Assembly: GCA_950295325.1 (NCBI GenBank)
Contig: OX485809.1
Location: 7,130,001-7,194,000 of the forward strand
Source of the DNA: Polytrichum commune
Taxonomy: Eukaryota > Streptophyta > Polytrichopsida > Polytrichales > Polytrichaceae
DNA length: 64,000 bases
Reading direction: 5' to 3'
This document shows, in pieces, positions 58,927 through 64,000 of the stretch. The notes under the pieces were generated by a model that ran no database searches, had not been told where the DNA came from, and worked only from the letters and a program-made list of their open reading frames with translations. The position numbers and the translations under genes were made by a program. The number at the start of each line of letters is the position of its first letter. Position 1 is the first letter of the stretch.

Positions 58927-61900
58927 ATGGAGAGCGAGGCGCAGTCTCCCAACAAGTATGAAGAGGCACGAAATAAGCGGATCGCAAAGAACAATGCAAA
59001 GTTGGAGTCCTTGGGCATCTTCCCCCAGATCAGGTATGTGTTGTTCGAAATTGCACGTTTGAGAAGCTCCTGGTGTTGGTGACATGGAAGTTGGACGTTT
59101 TGAACAGCTGGACGTAGGTGACTAAGCCCTAAATCCCGCGTGGCTTTTTCTGTTCACATCCGAAACGACGTGGTGCTACGTGGACGTGGACGTGGTGCTA
59201 CGTGGACGTGGACGTGGTGCTACGTGGACGTGGTGCTACGTGGACGGCATCACAGGTAGACGTGGACCCCATGCAGGTTGACATGGACAGAATTAGCCCT
59301 AATCCAGTATGATTAACGATTACCATTAATCATGGTCTTAACATCTGTTGTAATTGCTATGAGATTTGATTACCCAATAATTGAGAATTATGTGAGATTT
59401 GTAGCCGCCATTTGTATCTGCGTTCAGCGTCTATCGCTTCATCCACTACAAGAGTTTATATGACCTATTTGACAAAAATGTGACGAAATTCTGTTAATTT
59501 GGGTGTCATATAGGGCACCTTGATTCGGTCATACAATTAACAGAGTTCTGTCAATTTCTTTGTCATCTGGGACAATTATACACGTAGGATTCCATTTACT
59601 CCGGCCCCCTTGCCATGTTGGATTCTCTTTACCTCGTCATTTACCCATGGTGATGTGGTTTAATGTCCAAGTTAAACTAGTAAAAAAATCCTAAATTAGT
59701 AATCCACCCTGGCATTCGGGGCCTACTCACATAGGTCTAAGGGCGAAGGACCACCTAACCTAACCTAGGCTAATGGACAAAGCCACCTACCTACCCTAGG
59801 CGAAGCCAAGGGTGAGGGGTCAAGGGGATCGAACCTTGAACCTCTTGGCTATAGTTTGAAGGCCTTAGTCACTAAGCCACCGCTCATTACATGATATAGG
59901 CTAAGTATGTAAGAGTTTTGTATGAAGAAGCCATAAGACTTATAAACTTATGTATATATATTTTTTAATTAGTGAAAGTAAAAACAAGCATAGAATTAAT
60001 GTATTTACTGTTTTTAATTAGTATGTATTGTATTTGTATTAAAAACAATTTACAAAAATACTCCTAAACATTATTACAGTAATTATTGTAATTATTTTAA
60101 CTACATTAATTACAATAATTTCAGTATTTTACTGAAAATAGCAAATTTCAGTATTTACCTAAATTAGAAAATTTCAGTATTTACTTAAATTAACAAATTT
60201 CAGTATTTAGTTAAATTGGTAATTTCAGTATTTATTCAAAAGGGTAATTTCAGTATTTACTTAATTGGTAATTTCAGTATTTACATTAATTAATTAAATT
60301 AGTTATTACATTATTTATAGTAAATACATTATTTATATTAATTACTTATACTAGTAATTACAATAATTAAAAACCTTTTGTAACACCTTTTGTAACACCT
60401 TTTGTTGTTAATAAATATGAGACACATGCTCAAGTGAAGGGAATAAATTAAACGTGAAATATATAAATCTGATGACAGAAAATTGACACAAATTTTGAAT
60501 AATGTCCGAATTGACAAAAACTCATAGCTTTGAGCTGATTTTGTCACTTCGGACATTTTAGTGTCACATTTTTGTCAATTATACACCCATTTCCTTGTAG
60601 TGATCCTACTACAACCATGAGTATGATTAAACAACAACAGAACATACTTCACATGCAGCTTGATCAAAGAGAAAGAAGAGGTGGCCGTCAAAATCCACAG
60701 GAGCGCAAGTGGAGCAAGTCGGCGAAGTGAACGATTATCGAAAATGGCTGCCGTGGCTTACGAGGACGAAGAAACTCAAGAACAGTTCCCACATGGGGAT
60801 TGCTACGCCTCAGATTACCATCCCAACTCAGAGTCGGAGAGTGATTTTGATGAGCAAATTGTGAGCCTTGCTTCATCACCAATCCCAACAGCTAGAGGTC
60901 GACAGGCAGCTTTGGCGTCAATTCCGTCAAGCCAAGTAGGTCCGTCTGGTGTGCGCGCTGGAATACGACCAGGCACTCCTCGGCCTTCCAAACAGGTGAG
61001 CTCCGAATTGCATGTCATGCCTTTAATCCTAGCTTTGTGGTACTTCATGTCCAAACATTGGTGCACTTATCAACATTGTGTGCACAACGTCTAGCCTAGT
61101 ATGACAATACTTCATGCATGTGTATAACAATTTCTGGTGGTTTGGTTGATTGTGAACTCAATTATGTTGAGTGCTAGTTGAATGTGCAACGTCCATAACA
61201 TTACCAAACACTCAGTAGTTGATGAAGCAGAAATGATAAGCATCCTTGACCGGTTGTTCAATGACACCATCTAGAACCTCAATTGTCATACCTATTGTGG
61301 TATTGCATGTAAATGAAAACCTGATTTAGTTTTTAAATAAGCTATTTTGCAACATCTTGAATCCTGCTATTTCACAGGGGATGATAGGCTGCTATTTCAC
61401 AAGGTGATAGTTTGACATTAGGGGAAGCAAACACTAGCTAAGCAGCCCCCTGAAACTTTCTCTGGCTGGCAAGTAGGAAACGTTAGCAACTCTAGTATCA
61501 AAGAACTGGTTTATGCCAGCTAGACGATGGGCAGGTGATGTTAGGCATGAAGTCCTTGTTGTAGCTTAAAAGGGTGGTTCAGAAACTTTGATGTGCCCTT
61601 CTGTGAAGTCTGCAATGAAGCTGCCATAAAGGCTTGTATTTGGTCTATCATCAGTGGACTGTTCTTTTGTTGCCTCTCTTTTTCTTAGATTGGTGAGGGC
61701 AAATGCAGCGCCTCTGTAAAATTGTATTTCAAGACATATGATCACCCTTGAATCTAGAACCAGATCCGTTTTGGATCTGAAAGATATTGATGTTAATCTT
61801 CAAGCATAGCCTTGCAAAATTGAAGATTGTAATGCTCAGATGCACAGCTATTGACCGGTCAATTGACAATGGTGTCATTGAACAATTCAAATTTTCCTTT

Positions 61901-64000
61901 TGATAAATATTGGCTCAGAACGTTGAGAAAATGCTTCGCACTTACGGAAGGTACATGTGAGCGATAACATAATCTACAGTGATCAAATAGCTCCATTGCT
62001 GCAACCCTGAATTGGTAAAGGAGTTGGCCGATGGGCGGTTGGAGGATGCTCAGTTCGTCTGTAAACTTTGAGATGTGTAAAAAGTCGCCTCCCGAGTTGT
62101 TACAAAGAGCCAGGAAAATGAGCCAGAATGTTAGTAAAGTGTATTTTTGAACAAACATGAGTTATGACCAGGCACACACTCATCCACAGAAAACAATATT
62201 GCCACGAATCTTGCCAACAGATGAGTAGGTACTTGTATATTTCTGCACTTATGAACATTGTGTGCACAATGTCTAGCCTAGTATTTACAGGTGATGTTGT
62301 AGACGCATTGGTGTGTGTGCCTCGAGAGGACATCAGTTGACAGTACTACGTGCATGTGTATAACAAGATCTGGTGGTTTAATTGATTGTCATGCAGGCAC
62401 ATGATATGGGTGATGGGGCAGGGCCACAAACACGGCGACTGGTGACATTAAACGTGGTGGCATCACAAGGTGCATCCTTACAAGGTGCACTGGGCAGCTG
62501 TGCAAGAGGGGGCCGAGTAGGGGTCGATGCTGCAACCGAATCTGCACGGGCTGTGGCGGAGCCGGCAGGGAAGCATGCGGGCAATCACCGTGCATCACAG
62601 AGCACACCGTCACGGCAACCGAGGCTTGCACCCCCTGTTCCCCGATTTGAGGCTTCGGCTGATGCTTCAAAGACAACCAGTAGAGCATACGACCCTGCAC
62701 GAAAATTGGCAAATCGGCAAGCATTGAAAGATTATCATGAACAGGTTAGGAAGGGGGTAGCCTCTAGCGAGGAAATCGTTGTCCCATTGACAACAAACGC
62801 ATCAGGTATTGTAATTGTGTTGCGATCAAAGTGGCAAGGTGCCATCAGGGCATTGGCACAAAACTATCTAAAGTGGTCAGAGAGGGACTTCGACGAACAT
62901 GTGCCGGAGCTCATTGCCTCCATTGACGACAAGATTCGGAAGAAAATGTTCAGCTACTCACCTTACCCATTGGCTCCTACTGCAGTTGTAGATTACCTTA
63001 AATCTAGCATGAAGCACGCAAGATCACGGTGGTGGAGAGCATGGAGGCTAAGTGGTTATGATGACAATAAAATCGCTGTAGGGTGCCCTCCGCATGTTTG
63101 GAAACAATGTCTGAGATTTTGGAAGAGCCCTGAGGGCCAGGCAATTTCCGAAAAGATGGTGCATGCGAGGTCATGTGTTGGCAACCCTTCGCACAGTGGC
63201 AATATACCAGTGACAAGTTTGTTGATGCATACGGTGATTGAACATCCTTTTGTTGCATGCAAGTCAAACCTTTTTGGCACTTAGTATAATTTTGTTGATC
63301 ATGCCTCCATTGACGTCTGGTTTTCTGGAACATGGTATGGTGATACGAAGTGTGCCTGTTGTTGTAGGGTGACCTTTCTCAGCACGAGGAAGGGGTGGGG
63401 TTGGAACTTCCTCATACCAGCGTCGACAATAATGTAGAGACCGAGAAGGGGGTCGATAACATGGTGGAGGATGTCGAAATTTTGAGCCCCATACGACCAG
63501 ATGGTCGTCCAGTATCCGTGAAGTCAAAGTCCCAAGTAAGCGTTGTGAATTGTGGATTTCGTGCATTAAGCAATTTGTTAGTTGCCTAAATGAGGTAGTT
63601 ATACATGGATTGGAGAATTGAAGGGTGCGTGGTCATGGGGAATTGTAGGATGGCATGTGCCCGCAGTATTGCTCCTCGTGTGTGCCTCATTCGGTGTTTG
63701 AATACTTCCGATCTGAATTGAAGGGTGCAGTGGAAGATTTAACGAAACAACTCGGGGAATTGAAGACAAGAGTGGGCGTGGTGTGTCCCTGGGGCGGAGT
63801 GGAAGGAGAGGTGGGTTTTATAACCCCTGACCGGCGAATATTCCTAAATAATATATTCAAACAGATGGCCAATCCTTCTACGGGCGAGGGAGGACGAAAC
63901 ATTCGTGTTCGGCTGGGTGAGAAATTTGATTCCAAAGATGTCGTCCACGACACGCAATGTGTAAATGGTGGGCAATCGGCAGTGGAGGAGAGGTCTTCCC
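58927..64000 (+). CDS. CACTA-1 partner protein (Transposase_24/Ptta-En-Spm type), 3' end outside window
   Basis: Exons: 58927-59033, 60659-60995, 62397-63233, 63368-63535, and 63667 to the window edge. Phases agree (2, 0, 0, 0). The first exons encode YEEARNKRIAKNNAKLESLG and, after a spacer, RRSERLSKM..AYEDEE, a pattern seen in plant CACTA-associated and B3-type proteins. Exon 3 carries the Transposase_24-like domain: LKDYHEQVRKG, SKWQGAIRALAQNYL, and CPPHVWKQCLRFWKSPEGQA. The last visible exon begins with a predicted coiled coil (VFEYFRSELKGAVEDLTKQL). In En/Spm the second protein binds subterminal repeats and helps the transposase; that role is inferred here. Intron 1 holds CACTA-3. The donor after 63233 (GTGATT) is weak. 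Confidence 0.75.
59167..59245. repeat. GACGTGGTGCTACGTG tandem repeat
   Basis: Four 16-bp units, some separated by an extra GACGTG. It contains many ACGTG cores (G-box/ABRE-like) and lies just inside intron 1 of the partner gene, about 240 bp from its start codon. Confidence 0.9.
59700..59892 (-). repeat. tRNA-like SINE inside CACTA-3
   Basis: On the minus strand a consensus A box TGGCTTAGTGA (59879-59869) is followed 33 bp later by a consensus B box GGTTCGATCCC (59835-59825), the internal promoter of tRNA-derived SINEs. The body continues to about 59700. No clear A-rich tail or duplication was found, so the limits are approximate. Confidence 0.65.
60117..60290. repeat. About 25-bp AT-rich tandem repeat in CACTA-3
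   Basis: Seven units beginning ATTTCAGTATTTA with variable spacers. A separate three-unit repeat of CCTTTTGTAACA lies at 60373-60407. Confidence 0.85.
61046..62395. repeat. Direct duplication in intron 2 of the CACTA-1 partner gene
   Basis: Segments at 61046-61150 and 62236-62395 share ACATTGTGTGCACAA, GTCTAGCCTAGTAT, GCATGTGTATAACAA and CTGGTGGTTT. The second copy ends at the exon 3 acceptor. About 1.1 kb of non-coding DNA lies between them. Confidence 0.85.

Larger units (their letters stand above)
59444..60602. mobile_element. CACTA-3: 1.16-kb non-autonomous CACTA element
   Basis: Left end CACTACAAGAG; right end, reverse-complemented, CACTACAAGGA. Both then have TTGACAAAAATGTGAC about 18 bp further in. 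The target duplication ATC is perfect (59441-59443 and 60603-60605). The interior is very AT-rich, lacks genes, and contains a SINE and two tandem repeats. It sits in intron 1 of the CACTA-1 partner gene and adds no exon. Confidence 0.9.
28612..64000 (-). mobile_element. CACTA-1: En/Spm-type transposon, left part; right end outside window
   Basis: The left terminus at 28612 reads CACTACAAGGATCTCGTGG and is preceded by copia coding sequence, with AAA as the candidate target triplet. The element carries a minus-strand TNP2 gene (29580-35810 plus 58596-58671) and, head to head, a plus-strand Transposase_24-type gene (58927 to the window edge). It has been split by CACTA-2 (35814-58595) and has CACTA-3 (59444-60602) in an intron. 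Without these two insertions and their duplications, about 11.4 kb of it is present. The right terminal repeat, which should reverse-complement to CACTACAAGG, is not in the window. Confidence 0.8.

Noticed and set aside
59444-60602. The CTTGTAGTG at 60594-60602 as the right end of CACTA-1.
   Set aside because: It is followed by ATC, matching the ATC before 59444, and CACTA-1 partner exons continue beyond it. It belongs to CACTA-3.

Overview
The window looks like a stretch of land-plant nuclear DNA made almost entirely of transposable elements. Plant character rests on three things: the CACTA (En/Spm) proteins carry the plant-specific module order (transposase-associated zinc motif, Transposase_21/TNP2, DUF4218, DUF4216) and a partner protein of the Ptta/En-Spm type; genes have plant-like GT-AG introns; and Ty1/copia, pogo-like, Tourist-like, MULE-like and SINE-like pieces are interleaved. 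I cannot name the species. I found no ordinary host gene, rRNA, tRNA or CRISPR array.

Positions 1-28611 hold old, mostly decayed repeats: diverged tandem repeats (0.3-1.2 kb); a dispersed AACCGGTT-rich repeat in three copies; a pogo-like deletion derivative (7875-8551); a Tourist/Harbinger-like MITE (8686-9191); two inverted copies of a SINE-like repeat; a 5'-truncated LINE carrying RNase H plus a restriction-like-endonuclease-like C-terminus (14249-15469); a palindromic MULE-like element with a 9-bp target duplication (16845-18183); a LINE tail on the minus strand; a solo LTR (21941-22953); and a minus-strand copia pseudogene ending at 28611.

Positions 28612-64000 form a Russian-doll nest. 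CACTA-1 begins at 28612, inside the copia protease region, and runs past the right edge. It carries two divergent genes separated by 255 bp: a TNP2 transposase on the minus strand and a Ptta/Transposase_24-type protein on the plus strand. A second, 22,782-bp CACTA element (CACTA-2, 35814-58595, 3-bp duplication ATA) has inserted into exon 1 of the CACTA-1 transposase. Removing it plus one copy of the duplication restores an exact reading frame. A 1,159-bp non-autonomous CACTA (CACTA-3, 59444-60602, duplication ATC), itself containing a SINE, sits in intron 1 of the second CACTA-1 gene. CACTA-2 contains a solo LTR (54328-56282, duplication GAAGG).

CACTA-2 repeats the CACTA-1 layout in mirror image: its partner gene is on the minus strand (39.2-43 kb) and TNP2 on the plus strand (47.2-52.6 kb). 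Its TNP2 can be assembled into an uninterrupted 1,283-residue protein over five exons with agreeing phases. Its partner gene has an in-frame TAA inside the Transposase_24 domain. TNP2 is expected to bind element ends and cut or join DNA; the partner is probably an accessory or end-binding protein. CACTA-1 TNP2 was disabled by the CACTA-2 insertion, so any mobilisation would depend on CACTA-2 or on copies elsewhere. Exon limits and domain names come from reading the sequence, not from database searches.
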